DNA from: Limibacter armeniacum
GTDB taxonomy: Bacteria; Bacteroidota; Bacteroidia; Cytophagales; Flammeovirgaceae
Direction of reading: 5' to 3'
Length of the DNA: 64,000 bases
NCBI RefSeq assembly: GCF_036880985.1
Contig: NZ_JBAJNO010000008.1
Coordinates: forward strand, 930,001-994,000
Shown here in pieces: positions 16,561 through 25,875 of this stretch. The notes under the pieces are model-generated. The model was not told the DNA's origin, did not search any database, and saw only the letters and a list, made by a program, of their open reading frames with translations. The translations under genes and the position numbers were made by a program. The stretch's first letter is position 1, and the number at the start of each line of letters is the position of its first letter.

Positions 16561-17136
16561 ATGTATTTGTTTTTTGATACAGAGACTACTGGCTTGCCCT
16601 TGAACTGGAAAGCACCAATGACTGATTTGGATAACTGGCCACGAATTATACAATTGGCTTATGCCAGCTATGATGAAGGTGGAAACTTATTGAAAAAGCG
16701 GGTAGAACTGATCAAGCCTGATGGTTGGATCATGCCAACTGGAGATTTCTGGATTGAGAACGGATTCTCTCAGGAGCAGAGTGAGGAGTTGGGATTACCA
16801 ATTCTTGAAGTATTGCAGGATTTCATCACTCAGGTGGAGCAGAATCCATACTTGATCGCTCATAACATGAGCTATGATTATAATGTTGCAGGTGCTGAAC
16901 TGATTCGGGCTAAACTGTTTGCCAAGAAAAAACCTGTGAAGATCTGTACCAAAGATGAAAGTACTGACTTCTGTAAGCTGGAAGGTCCTTATGGTTATAA
17001 ATGGCCAAAGCTGGAAGAACTGCACCATATCTTATTCGAAGAAGGTTTTGATAATGCACACGATGCTTTGGCAGATGTAGAGGCTTGTGCAAGATGTTTT
17101 TTTGAATTAGTTAGAAGAGGTGTGATCAACCTGTAA
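16561..17136 (+). CDS. DnaQ-like 3'-5' exonuclease
   Basis: 191 residues, one DEDDh exonuclease domain. Exo I is YLFFDTETTGLPL (D and E metal ligands), Exo II is AHNMSYDYNVAGAEL (D), and Exo III is HDALADVEAC (H and D). A Cys pair (KICTKDESTDFCK) occurs in the middle. It resembles DNA polymerase III epsilon-type or RNase T-type proofreading domains but is free-standing, so it likely trims DNA or RNA in repair. The 248-bp gap upstream shows no other gene. Confidence 0.9.
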   Translation: MYLFFDTETTGLPLNWKAPMTDLDNWPRIIQLAYASYDEGGNLLKKRVELIKPDGWIMPTGDFWIENGFSQEQSEELGLPILEVLQDFITQVEQNPYLIAHNMSYDYNVAGAELIRAKLFAKKKPVKICTKDESTDFCKLEGPYGYKWPKLEELHHILFEEGFDNAHDALADVEACARCFFELVRRGVINL

Positions 17137-17323
17137 CAGTGTTTTTTCTGACTTTTTTAGAAAAAAATTGAAAATCAACATTTTAACATTGTATAAAATG
17201 GTTTGGTGTTTGTCTATCTGATAAGTAACCCAATTGAAGTAAAGTTATTCGACTACATCCTGCTGGTAATGTGTATTGAAATGTTATCGGTATCATGTTT
17301 TGCTTATGTATATCACTTTACAA

Positions 17324-19315
17324 ATGAAAAACTTATCAGATAGAAAACAACCCAAAAACTTTTACAATCATTTCACCTTTTATCACTTTCCATTAAGAGT
17401 TTACCTGCTGTCGGCATCAATATTCCTTTTTACAAACTGTAATGATGACGGTGATTTTTCCCATTTGAATAATGGAGATGAATTGATAACCGATCTCGAA
17501 TGGGCTTCATTGAGAGACCTTTCCAGTGATGCTTTTGGAGAAAGGTTTGAGCAGTACAAAGAACGAGGCTGGATAATCAAGGATATAGATGCCTATCAGG
17601 GAAGAGCCAATATGCTTTACTCCATGGTTTGGGAAGAAAACCATGACAACCGCAAGTGGCAGGAATGGCGTGACCTTACCAATGATGGCTACCATGCAAA
17701 GTGGGAGGAGCTGAAAGGAAAAGGGTATAGGCCGAGTGATATAGAAGCCTATCTTACAGATAACTCTATGCGTTATGCGGGAATCTGGGAGGAAAATGTA
17801 GAAGGGCTGAAATGGTCTTCTCATCGTGACCTGACAGCAGAAGAATATGGAGAACTCTTTGATGAGCGATCGGGCGCGGGGTATCGCCTTGTAGATATGG
17901 AAGCCTACCAAACACCATCAGGAATCAGGTATGCCGCCATCTGGTATGAAAACACGGATAACCGTGGTTGGGCACAGTATCGGGACATGTCAAGGGAAGT
18001 CTATCAGGAGCGTATAGACGCTTTTCTGAATGACGGATACAGCGTAATTGATTTTGAGTCCTATATGCTGAACGGTCAGCAACGGTATGCCGCAATATGG
18101 GAAAAGAATCGCTACAATCGGGCGACGGCTGTACGTTCAGATAGGACAGAAACAGAATATGCCAACTACTGGAGGTATTATAGGGATCTTGGTATGAGGC
18201 TAATTGATTTTGAGCGATATGAAACACCAAATGGTACTCGCTATGCAGGTGTATGGACTGAAAATAATGCGCGTTACAGTTGGGCTGAAAAGGGAAATAT
18301 TGACAACATTATTGAGGACTACCGAGAGGCTAATGATATTCCTGGTATTTCGGTAGCCATTATTCACCAAGGAGACTTGGTATACCAGCGGGGTTTTGGA
18401 ATGGCAGATATTGGCGCTTCTAAGCAGGCACATGGGAGGACGGTTTACCTGGCGGCTTCTGTTTCAAAAGTGATAGGAGGAACCTTGGCTGCCAAGATGG
18501 AAAGTGAAGGCAGGTTGGCAGATGGTACAACGGTAAATCTGGATTTAACTAAAAAGACTACAGATTACCTAGACATTCCTGTAGAAGGGCATACGCATAG
18601 TGTCGAGGATTTGCTGGCTCATTTGGGGTGCATATGGGAATATGATAATGGCCCTGAACCACCTATTGATCACTATAATACATCTCAACTGGCTCTGGAG
18701 GAAATATGGAATACTCCTCCTATGTCAAACTGTAGTATCGGTAGTAGCATAAACTATTCTACTCATGGATTCACATTTGTGGGGGCTGTATTGGAAAAGG
18801 TGTCTGGTCGACCGGTAGCTCAATTGGTAGAAGAGGAAATAGCAGACAGGTATGGCTTTAACAGTATGAGGGTTCAGTACCGGACGCAGAACATGCGATC
18901 CAACTACGAAAGAGCAAAACCTTACAGCGATGATAATAGCCAGACAGAAGCGACCTATGAAGATAATTCTTGGAAAGTACTTGGAGGAGGAATAGAAGTG
19001 GATGCGGTTGATTTGGCTTGGTTTGGCTGGAAAACCCTCAATGGTGAAATTGTAGATGCAGATACAAGAGACAACAGAATGTGGACACGCATGTTACCTG
19101 CTTCTCCATATGGGTTGGCGTGGGCTATAGGGACAGATACCTTTGGTCATTCTCACCAATTGGTAGGACATGAAGGGAGCTGGGCTGGAGCGAGGTCTTC
19201 CCTTATGATATACAGAGGCTCAGATCAGCTGGTGATAGCAATTCTTTCTAACAGAAGAGGACATAACCCAGGACAGGATTTGGCTCAAGTGATTGCAGAA
19301 GAAATTTTGCATTAA
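17324..19315 (+). CDS. Serine hydrolase (class C beta-lactamase fold) with five tandem BTRD1-like repeats
   Basis: The ATG at 17324 is preferred over a TTG at 17276. Residues about 20-42 are a lipoprotein signal (LLSASIFLFTNC, then NDDGD). Five repeats of ~52 residues follow (about 45-310), each with the pattern W..hRDLt...Y...f......GYr..D.EaY......RYA.IWeeN...., matching the bacterial tandem repeat domain seen in polyglycine-hydrolase-like proteins. The C-terminal domain has the beta-lactamase-type SxxK (AASVSKVIGG), a YSTHG tyrosine motif and HEGS near the end. It is probably an outer-surface peptidase or esterase. 663 residues; the substrate is unknown. Confidence 0.88.
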   Translation: MKNLSDRKQPKNFYNHFTFYHFPLRVYLLSASIFLFTNCNDDGDFSHLNNGDELITDLEWASLRDLSSDAFGERFEQYKERGWIIKDIDAYQGRANMLYSMVWEENHDNRKWQEWRDLTNDGYHAKWEELKGKGYRPSDIEAYLTDNSMRYAGIWEENVEGLKWSSHRDLTAEEYGELFDERSGAGYRLVDMEAYQTPSGIRYAAIWYENTDNRGWAQYRDMSREVYQERIDAFLNDGYSVIDFESYMLNGQQRYAAIWEKNRYNRATAVRSDRTETEYANYWRYYRDLGMRLIDFERYETPNGTRYAGVWTENNARYSWAEKGNIDNIIEDYREANDIPGISVAIIHQGDLVYQRGFGMADIGASKQAHGRTVYLAASVSKVIGGTLAAKMESEGRLADGTTVNLDLTKKTTDYLDIPVEGHTHSVEDLLAHLGCIWEYDNGPEPPIDHYNTSQLALEEIWNTPPMSNCSIGSSINYSTHGFTFVGAVLEKVSGRPVAQLVEEEIADRYGFNSMRVQYRTQNMRSNYERAKPYSDDNSQTEATYEDNSWKVLGGGIEVDAVDLAWFGWKTLNGEIVDADTRDNRMWTRMLPASPYGLAWAIGTDTFGHSHQLVGHEGSWAGARSSLMIYRGSDQLVIAILSNRRGHNPGQDLAQVIAEEILH

Positions 19316-19330
19316 CCTTTACAAAAATGG

Positions 19331-19367
19331 AAAAGCAGCAGTCTTACTCAATAAGACTGTTGCTTTT
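19331..19367. terminator. Bidirectional terminator between the serine hydrolase and hemerythrin genes
   Basis: Sixteen-bp stem with one mismatch (19331-19346 with 19352-19367) and a 5-nt loop; flanked by A and T runs so it can serve both convergent genes. Confidence 0.85.
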
Positions 19368-19371
19368 ATAA

Positions 19372-19827
19372 TTAGGACTCTTTGACATACCCAGCATGCC
19401 TTTCCTGCATAGCCGAACGGTACTTTTTACCCAAGGAAGATTTATGACCTTCAGTCAGTACTTTGCCTGCCAACTGGAAGAATTTGTGTTCCTCATCGTC
19501 CAAATGGTGACAAACCTTATCCTTTAAATCTTTGGCATATTGCAACCATGCAGCATTGCTCATATCCGTTTTTTCCAATTTCTCAATCAGCTCATCAATC
19601 TCATGGTGTTCGGCTACTCCATGCCTAGCATGATCTTGTGTCATGTCCTCCTGAAAGAGAGGGATATAAAAATACCGTTCTTCAGCTTCTGCATGTGCCT
19701 GAAGTTCTTTCTTGAACTCCTCAAAAACCTCTTTCCTTCTTTGGGAACTTCCTGAGGTCTGAATCAGTTCGTCAGCAAGTTTCCGCTGAATGTCATGATC
19801 TTGTCTTATCGATTCAAATATTGTCAT
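19372..19827 (-). CDS. Hemerythrin-like (HHE) domain protein
   Basis: 151 residues, four-helix bundle pattern. Metal ligands visible: H11 in RQDHDIQRK, H49/E53 in LQAHAEAEERYFYIPLF, HHEIDELIEKL in the third helix and HHLDDEEHKFFQ in the fourth. This is the HHE cation-binding type that binds two irons and senses or stores oxygen, NO or iron. It is alone on the minus strand. Confidence 0.93.
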   Translation of the reverse strand: MTIFESIRQDHDIQRKLADELIQTSGSSQRRKEVFEEFKKELQAHAEAEERYFYIPLFQEDMTQDHARHGVAEHHEIDELIEKLEKTDMSNAAWLQYAKDLKDKVCHHLDDEEHKFFQLAGKVLTEGHKSSLGKKYRSAMQERHAGYVKES

Positions 19828-20314
19828 GGCTATCAGGTTTAGGTGAATATTCTGTTGAGTTGTATATTGTGGTCAATTACTTCTAAGTGCTACGATCAGT
19901 TCATCCTCTTTCTTTTCGACCTAGCTTCACTTCTATTTTCTTGGCTTGTTCATAGAGATTCTTCAAAGGGGTAGCCTTGCTACCGCATTGGTATTTAGAA
20001 GGGGCTTTATTACCTGTTCTTTAAAATTGTTGGTGCATATAATTTAACCACTATAGACAAAACCAAGTTCAGAATCAGAGGGATTAAAGTGTCAATTTTA
20101 CGATTGAATAGGGAAGAAGCTGCTTGTATGGTATCTCAATTTTGAGATAGGATAAACCAATTAGATGCCAAGTTTGAAAATTCAATTGATCACTCAGAAT
20201 AGTTATATTTTTTCCATAATTTTCGGCGATTAATGTGACGTTTTTTTAAGAGCCATGAAATGTTTTGAAACATAGAATAGGCTCATTTTTCATTTTTAAA
20301 CCTATCTAATTAAG
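19828..20314. other. 487-bp gap with a possible gene remnant at 19901-20020 (minus)
   Basis: No full gene. On the minus strand 20020-19901 a 39-codon frame without ATG reads like a real protein end (NKAPSKYQCGSKATPLKN, then a Lys-rich helix KKIEVKLGRKERG), perhaps a decayed gene. The rest is AT-rich leader for the scramblase-like gene, with a small palindrome ATGTTT-TG-AAACAT near 20258-20271. Confidence 0.4.
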
Positions 20315-20902
20315 ATGAATTCAATCCTTAACAATAACCTGTTTTTAGTAAAGGAACATGTTGGTATGTTCAAGGCATCCAACAATTATGATATCCATGA
20401 CCCTGAGACAGGAGATATCGTACTGCACTGTAGAGAGGAAAACCTGAGTATTTTCACTAAGCTTTTCAGATTTAGTGACTACAAAAGAATGACTCCTTTT
20501 AACATTGAGATCAGAACACCTGAAGGAGAAAAAATCCTGACTGTAAGAAGAGGAATCTCTCTGTTCCTGTCAAAAGTGGAAGTCCTGAATGAAAAGGATG
20601 AAGTGGTTGGACTGTTCAAGCAGAAGTTTTTCTCTATTGGAGGTAAATTCAATGTTTTGGACCCTAGTGAGCAGGTACTTTGTTCACTGAAAGGAAAATG
20701 GACTAGCTGGGATTTCAGATTTGTGAAAGAGAATGAGGAGTTTGCTACTGTGACCAAGAAATGGAGCGGACTGGGTAAGGAGCTTTTCACTACAGCAGAT
20801 AATTATGTTTTGCAGATTGATGATAAAGTACCTTCAGATCACCCACTGCGTCTACTGATTATGGCTGCCGTAATGTGTATCGATATGGTATTGAAAGAAT
20901 AG
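20315..20902 (+). CDS. Phospholipid scramblase-related / LURP-one-like protein
   Basis: 195 residues. The sequence follows the tubby-like scramblase pattern: NLFLVKEHVGMFKASNNYDIHDPETGDIVLHCRE, TPFNIEIRTPEGEKILTVRRGISLFLSKVEVLNEKDEVVG, GGKFNVLDPSEQVLCSLKGKWTSWDFRFV and a hydrophobic C-terminal segment LRLLIMAAVMCIDMVLKE. The C-terminal helix could anchor it in the inner membrane. Family function in bacteria is not established. Ends at a strong terminator. Confidence 0.85.
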   Translation: MNSILNNNLFLVKEHVGMFKASNNYDIHDPETGDIVLHCREENLSIFTKLFRFSDYKRMTPFNIEIRTPEGEKILTVRRGISLFLSKVEVLNEKDEVVGLFKQKFFSIGGKFNVLDPSEQVLCSLKGKWTSWDFRFVKENEEFATVTKKWSGLGKELFTTADNYVLQIDDKVPSDHPLRLLIMAAVMCIDMVLKE

Positions 20903-20923
20903 TGAAAGTTGTTTTTCATAAAA

Positions 20924-20963
20924 AAGGGCTTACTCAAGTTTTTTTGAGTAAGCCCTTTTTTAT
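20924..20963. terminator. Bidirectional terminator between the scramblase-like and PepSY genes
   Basis: Perfect 12-bp stem GGGCTTACTCAA/TTGAGTAAGCCC with A runs on one side and T runs on the other, serving the two convergent genes. Confidence 0.9.
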
Positions 20964-20979
20964 GCTCCAATATTTGCAT

Positions 20980-22125
20980 TTAGTAAGTTGATATCCGTTG
21001 TTTTTGCTTTTTCTTTCTTCCAAGGTAAATGACTAGCCCTGTAATGGGTAAGGTTGCAATCAATAGACTTGTCAAAAATGCCAACACCTTTGTGGGTAAT
21101 CCCAAAATTGCTCCTACATGAATGTCATAGTTCATTCGAATAAGATGGTCTTGGAAACTTGCATCTTGGTACTTGCCATAGACACTTGGAGTGGATACAT
21201 CTTCAAGTGTATACTGATCAAAGAACAGGTAATCGGCATCAGAATAGATTCCATCCTGATAGGAAACTTCGACATAGATACTGACTGAGTCTGCATATGG
21301 AAAGTGAATTTCATAGTCCTTAGCGGTTGGGTATTGCTTTTCGAGAAAATCAGGTAGTTGGTCAATGGGCTTCAACTGGTTTTCTGAAGGGATTTTCTCA
21401 GAGGTATTTTTAGGGATAATAAAGGCAGTTTCTTTATCACCACCAATTGAACTGTAAAACAGTACGTAAAACCAGTTAAGCGCCATAACTAGCCCAGTGA
21501 TGGCAAATACTAATGCCAAAGCAGAAACATAAAAGCCTAGGACTGTATGTAGGTCAAAGTTTTTTCGTCTCCATCGTGTTGACGGTTTCCAGTCAAGTTT
21601 GAGGCGTTGCCGTCTCCCTTTTCTGTTTTTGGGCCACCATAAGACAATGCCAGTGATAATGGAAAATAGAAATAGTAACGTACCATAAGAAACGATGGGA
21701 GTTCCAATCTTGGGAGGCAACCACAAGTGTAAATGCCCATCCAACACAAATGAGAAGAAACTATCTTTGTGATTTTTTCTGTCAATTACTTTTCCACTGT
21801 AAGGATCGAGGTAAATGGAATAATAGAACTCAGGTTCTGCCTCATAAAAGATGACCTCAATAGGTTTTGCCTCATTTGAGTATAAGATACCATGAACAGC
21901 ACGGTTAGGAAGTTCATTTTTTGCAAAGGCTACTGCCTCAGTTGGTGAAAGTTTTGGTGCGTCTTTCATTTCAACTGTAATGTCCTCTTTGAGGAGTGAG
22001 GAAATTTCCTCATTAAATACCCAAATAGCTCCTGTAACTGCTTCAATAAAAACAATAAGCCCTGAAGTAAGCCCAATGAATAAGTGAATCAACCGAAAAA
22101 CCTGACGTGTATTGAAACTTCTCAT
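20980..22125 (-). CDS. PepSY-associated TM protein, XusC-like inner-membrane component
   Basis: 381 residues, four predicted membrane segments (about 12-37, 147-165, 190-216, 345-368) and PepSY-type soluble parts between. Features are RLIHLFIGLTSGLIVFIEAVTGAIWVFNEE, an HLWLPPKIGTPIVSYGTLLFLFSIITGIVLWWP stretch, LHTVLGFYVSALALVFAITGLVMA, and HDIHVGAILGLPTKVLAF; His in these helices may bind heme. Such proteins are thought to reduce iron(III)-siderophores at the inner membrane. Third gene after the TonB receptor and the DUF4374 lipoprotein, matching XusA-B-C order in Bacteroides; separated from the second by a 14-bp hairpin. Confidence 0.9.
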   Translation of the reverse strand: MRSFNTRQVFRLIHLFIGLTSGLIVFIEAVTGAIWVFNEEISSLLKEDITVEMKDAPKLSPTEAVAFAKNELPNRAVHGILYSNEAKPIEVIFYEAEPEFYYSIYLDPYSGKVIDRKNHKDSFFSFVLDGHLHLWLPPKIGTPIVSYGTLLFLFSIITGIVLWWPKNRKGRRQRLKLDWKPSTRWRRKNFDLHTVLGFYVSALALVFAITGLVMALNWFYVLFYSSIGGDKETAFIIPKNTSEKIPSENQLKPIDQLPDFLEKQYPTAKDYEIHFPYADSVSIYVEVSYQDGIYSDADYLFFDQYTLEDVSTPSVYGKYQDASFQDHLIRMNYDIHVGAILGLPTKVLAFLTSLLIATLPITGLVIYLGRKKKQKQRISTY

Positions 22126-22140
22126 ATTGCAATATTGATC

Positions 22141-22180
22141 ATATAAAAAGGTGTAGTCTATATCCTAGACTACACCTTTT
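22141..22180 (-). terminator. Intra-operon hairpin between the DUF4374 and PepSY genes
   Basis: Perfect 14-bp stem (22146-22159 with 22167-22180), 7-nt loop, followed on the minus strand by five T. It should terminate part of the transcription after the lipoprotein gene, giving less of the inner-membrane protein. Confidence 0.8.
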
Positions 22181-22196
22181 ACTTTAAGACTAGATC

Positions 22197-23456
22197 TTAG
22201 TAAAGGTTGGAGAATCCTTTAATTGTTTTGCCTTCAATTTTAGCGCCTTTTACTGCTGTAGCAGATTCAATGTCTACTTGGTAAATGTATGCATCATCAG
22301 CTGTTTCGATACTTACATAAATTTTTCCATCTTCTACATACACAGGCGTAGTATATCTCTTGGCATGTAACGGTACATTTTCCACTGGAGTAATGGTTTG
22401 GTTGGCAAGGTCAATAATTACCAGCTTTTGGTTAAAGATTGATCTACCAAAGGCTCCCCAGTAGAGCTCGTAATCAGGGTCGCTGGCAGGGTCAACGTCC
22501 TCAGTCAAGATTCTTGCAATGGCCTTGTTGTCTCCTACATAGTCAAACCAGAATAGGTTACCACCATTTTCAGCGTTTTCAATATCAAAGAAGTAGTTCT
22601 CATCAAACTCTGTTGAGCCATTTGGAATTCTTAAAATCCCAGAAGGTTTTTCAGCTACAGGCAAGAAACCAGACAGGTAAGCGCCAGATGAGAATGAGTA
22701 TAGGTCGCCATTGTCAGCTTGAATAAGACCAGTAGTTGTGCCGTTTACACCAATGTTACTGGTTCTGTCATCTTCGATGATTTTGATTGGCTCACTTTCT
22801 ACGTTAGGGTATGAGTATACTGCTACGTATGCCTTGTCAGGCTGAGGAGTAGTGTAGTAGCCATTGTCATCAACCAGATAGAAAGGAATAAAAAGCTTGT
22901 CGCCAACTACCTGCAATGCTGTTGGCCATGCCGTAACACCTTCACCTGCTGTGCCTGTATCAACATCGTAGATTTTGATCTCTTTGATACTGGTTACAGC
23001 GCCAGAAGCAGCATCTATTGAATAAAGCTTTCTCAGGCTATGCGAACCATCTCTAGGAGGATCCATTGCCAGCATGGTTTCGTTATTTACATTACCGAAT
23101 ACTTCTAAAGGAGCTTCCAGTAGGAATTTAGCCGCTTCGTAAATCTCTCCTTCGTCATTGACCTGATATACCTGAGCCTCAAAGTTGGTATACCCAACAA
23201 TGAAAAGTGATTTACCTACCGTATAAGAGAAGTTCCAGTCAAATGACTCAAAACCTGTCCCCTCAGCAGAAACAGTACCTTCCATCAGGTTTTCTTGTGT
23301 AACCACATATTCAGCTTCCTGATCACCTTTGGTTTTGAGGGTAAGTGTGATGCCTTTTGCTTCTTCTGTAGTCACTTCAGGTTCATTATCATCATCACAG
23401 CTTGCGAAAACACCAAGCGCTAATAGTAGTCCAATTGAAATGTACTTCTTCATCAT
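22197..23456 (-). CDS. DUF4374 lipoprotein, XusB-like siderophore-binding protein
   Basis: 419 residues with a lipoprotein signal (IGLLLALGVFASC, then DDDNEPEV). The body is DUF4374-like: repeated short beta-strand units such as GKSLFIVGYTNFEAQVYQVND, GDKLFIPFYLVDDNGYYTTPQPDKAYVAVYSYPN and YTTPVYVEDGKIYVSIETADDAYIYQVDIES, consistent with a beta-propeller. In Bacteroides the protein in this position (XusB) binds siderophores at the cell surface. It starts 4 bp after the receptor gene ends, so the two are cotranscribed. Confidence 0.92.
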   Translation of the reverse strand: MMKKYISIGLLLALGVFASCDDDNEPEVTTEEAKGITLTLKTKGDQEAEYVVTQENLMEGTVSAEGTGFESFDWNFSYTVGKSLFIVGYTNFEAQVYQVNDEGEIYEAAKFLLEAPLEVFGNVNNETMLAMDPPRDGSHSLRKLYSIDAASGAVTSIKEIKIYDVDTGTAGEGVTAWPTALQVVGDKLFIPFYLVDDNGYYTTPQPDKAYVAVYSYPNVESEPIKIIEDDRTSNIGVNGTTTGLIQADNGDLYSFSSGAYLSGFLPVAEKPSGILRIPNGSTEFDENYFFDIENAENGGNLFWFDYVGDNKAIARILTEDVDPASDPDYELYWGAFGRSIFNQKLVIIDLANQTITPVENVPLHAKRYTTPVYVEDGKIYVSIETADDAYIYQVDIESATAVKGAKIEGKTIKGFSNLY

Positions 23457-23460
23457 TAAT

Positions 23461-25800
23461 TTAATTGTTGTTTAAGTAGAATCTGAATTTTAGATAAAAT
23501 GCTCTTCCAGGTTTTTGAATGCTGAAATTGTCATAAGCTTTTGCGTCAAAAATATTTCTGGAAGCCAGCGAGACACTGTATTTGCCTTCTTTAAAAATGT
23601 AGCTTATGTCAAGGTCGTTGGTGAATTGAGTGGGTATCTTATTTTTTTCACTTTGTTCTCCCATACCTTCCCAATACAGGAAAAATTCATGAACGTAGGA
23701 GGAGGTCCAGTTAAAAGTCATTCTGTTGGATTGTGCAAGGTTTAGGTTATAGCCTAATCGGATATTCCAGAAAAAATAAGGGGTATTTGGAACTCTGTTT
23801 CCTCGATTTTCATTGATAGTTCCTTGACTATATTTGGATTGGTCCGTAATTGACTGGTATGTCCAATTGAAGTCTACAGCGTATTTATTTTGCCATTTCC
23901 AGAGGGTTGAAGACTCAATGCCGATGATGTTGACATCTGCAATGTTATGGTAGCTGCCATATACCCCTCTATCATTGACATATCTGATGAAATCCTTTGC
24001 AGGTCTAAAAAACAGGTTGGCTTCAGACTTTAATTTATTGGCTTGTGTATCTTTTTTGAATATGATACCATAATTCAAATTGTGAGAACTTTCAGCGATC
24101 AGGTCTGGCGATGGAAGTACAAACACGCCATCACCTAAAATTTCAATAGACTCAGGAAGACGATATGCTTTTTCAAATGAAAGCTTCATAACCCATGATG
24201 GGTGAAGCATATAACTGGCTGTAGCGCCATAGCCCGTCTTAACTAGATCTGCTTTTGTTTCTACATTTTGAAATTCACCTTCTAGGTACTCTTCAGTATT
24301 AATTATGCTTTTAAAGAAGTATTGCTTTGCAAACAATGATGCCCGAAGCCTTTCATTTAAGCTGGTATGATTTCCTGAGATACTGATGATATCTTTACTA
24401 AGTTTATTAGGGAATTCAAAGGCGTGGTTATTCTCATTGATTTCGTCACTTCCTTGACGGTTTACCTGATGGTGAAAAGCATTAAAACTTAAGTTTTTCT
24501 GATCTGTAACCTGATATTTAGCATTGAGAGAAGCTGTGAATATCTGGTCATCCATATGGAAGATGGATTTTTGATCATAGCGTTCACTGGTGACGTATTT
24601 ATATTCCTGTGCCCAATTATACCTTCTGGATAAGGTATCATAGATTACGGAGTTCTTTTGACTTGCGACTGTTTTTGCCTCGATACTGAAATCCCCCCAT
24701 TTCTTTAAATAGTGCATCATTGCCGAAAGGGAGTTTTGTTGAGAATGTAATCCTCCATAAACACGGTTGATGGATACTTCAGGGTGTTGCATGTTGTTTT
24801 TTTTCCCTGAATAGAAGAAGTCTACACTTAGTATATCGGCTATTTTTTTATCTGTAATACCAAACTTCAGGTTTGCAGTACCTGATGTATATTGGTCATG
24901 GAATCTTCTTACACGTGAGTAGGTGGAGATGTTTCCTAGGCTATCGGCAATGGGCATCCCATCCATCCAATAGTTATTGTCAGAATGGTTGAGAAAAGTC
25001 AGTAACCTCAAGAACAGCCCTTTATTATTGTTTTTCTGTAATACAATAGAGGAGCGGTGCGTATTAAATGAACCATAGGAATAGGAAACATCCAGCAATT
25101 CTTCTTTCGGGGGCACAGTTCTAATATTGATTGCACCACCTAATGCATCTGATGCCAACTCGATGGGAACTACACCTTTATAAATTTCAACTGAACGAAT
25201 GATATTGGCAGGGAGATCATTGAGTGTAGTCTCCAAAAAATCCATAGATATACCATCTATAAAGAACCTTACTTGCTTTCCAGAAAGTCCATTGATAGAT
25301 ACCTGATTGGTAGCACCTAAACCACCAGACCTTCTTATATTTACTCCTGCACTTGCCTCAACCAGCTGACTGATATCCAGATTCATATCCTGAAATTGAG
25401 AGACGTCAATAATAGAGGTATTCAGCCCTGATTCCGTGATTTCTTTGGCTTGTTTATCTGCATTTACATCAACATTCTGAAGTACTTTAGCATCGTCTTT
25501 TAACGTAATTGTAAGGTTTCCTGAAAAAGGATATGAGATGCTTATATGTTGATTGATAAATCCAACCCCTCTGATAATTAGGGTGTAATCTCCTTTTGGA
25601 ATATTGCGGACTTCAAACTTCCCTTCCTCATTCGTGATAGCGCCTTTACTGCTTATTTCTTTCAGTTGAATGGTTACTCCAGGCAAAGGTTCACCATTAC
25701 TATTCACGACTAATCCTGTGAGTACAGCATTATTTTCTTGTGAAAGCGAATGGAAGGAGATTGTTGAAGTACAGATCAGGATAAAAAGTATTCTCAACAT
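23461..25800 (-). CDS. TonB-dependent receptor, XusA-like
   Basis: 779 residues. Signal peptide (LRILFILICTSTISFHSLSQ), a carboxypeptidase-regulatory-like domain (about 25-105: LTGLVVNSNGEPLPGVTIQLKEISSKGA), the plug (about 112-232, with INIRTVPP), and a beta-barrel to the C-terminal AFYLKFRFYLNNN ending in the expected aromatic pattern. It should import an iron-siderophore across the outer membrane with TonB energy. It heads the operon with DUF4374 and PepSY genes, which favours siderophore over glycan or vitamin uptake. Confidence 0.95.
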   Translation of the reverse strand: MLRILFILICTSTISFHSLSQENNAVLTGLVVNSNGEPLPGVTIQLKEISSKGAITNEEGKFEVRNIPKGDYTLIIRGVGFINQHISISYPFSGNLTITLKDDAKVLQNVDVNADKQAKEITESGLNTSIIDVSQFQDMNLDISQLVEASAGVNIRRSGGLGATNQVSINGLSGKQVRFFIDGISMDFLETTLNDLPANIIRSVEIYKGVVPIELASDALGGAINIRTVPPKEELLDVSYSYGSFNTHRSSIVLQKNNNKGLFLRLLTFLNHSDNNYWMDGMPIADSLGNISTYSRVRRFHDQYTSGTANLKFGITDKKIADILSVDFFYSGKKNNMQHPEVSINRVYGGLHSQQNSLSAMMHYLKKWGDFSIEAKTVASQKNSVIYDTLSRRYNWAQEYKYVTSERYDQKSIFHMDDQIFTASLNAKYQVTDQKNLSFNAFHHQVNRQGSDEINENNHAFEFPNKLSKDIISISGNHTSLNERLRASLFAKQYFFKSIINTEEYLEGEFQNVETKADLVKTGYGATASYMLHPSWVMKLSFEKAYRLPESIEILGDGVFVLPSPDLIAESSHNLNYGIIFKKDTQANKLKSEANLFFRPAKDFIRYVNDRGVYGSYHNIADVNIIGIESSTLWKWQNKYAVDFNWTYQSITDQSKYSQGTINENRGNRVPNTPYFFWNIRLGYNLNLAQSNRMTFNWTSSYVHEFFLYWEGMGEQSEKNKIPTQFTNDLDISYIFKEGKYSVSLASRNIFDAKAYDNFSIQKPGRAFYLKFRFYLNNN

Positions 25801-25875
25801 TTTATTTAGACTAATTATAAATTAAAACAAACATAATAGTTGTAATGGTTTTATAAAAGTTTATTTAGACTAATT
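25801..25875 (-). promoter_or_regulatory. Promoter and putative iron-responsive operator of the TonB receptor operon
   Basis: On the minus strand TATGTTTG (25835-25828) matches the -7 consensus. It is flanked by two perfect 16-bp direct copies of TTTATTTAGACTAATT (plus-strand reading), at 25801-25816, directly before the start codon, and 25860-25875, just upstream of where the -33 box should be. A 14/16 match lies before DUF4856 (2037-2052). Two copies around one promoter suggest cooperative repression. Confidence 0.6.

Noticed and set aside
17324-18300. DNA-level tandem repeat in the serine hydrolase gene
   Set aside because: The repeat is visible only at protein level (~52-residue units); nucleotide copies have diverged, so it is not a satellite or slippage array.
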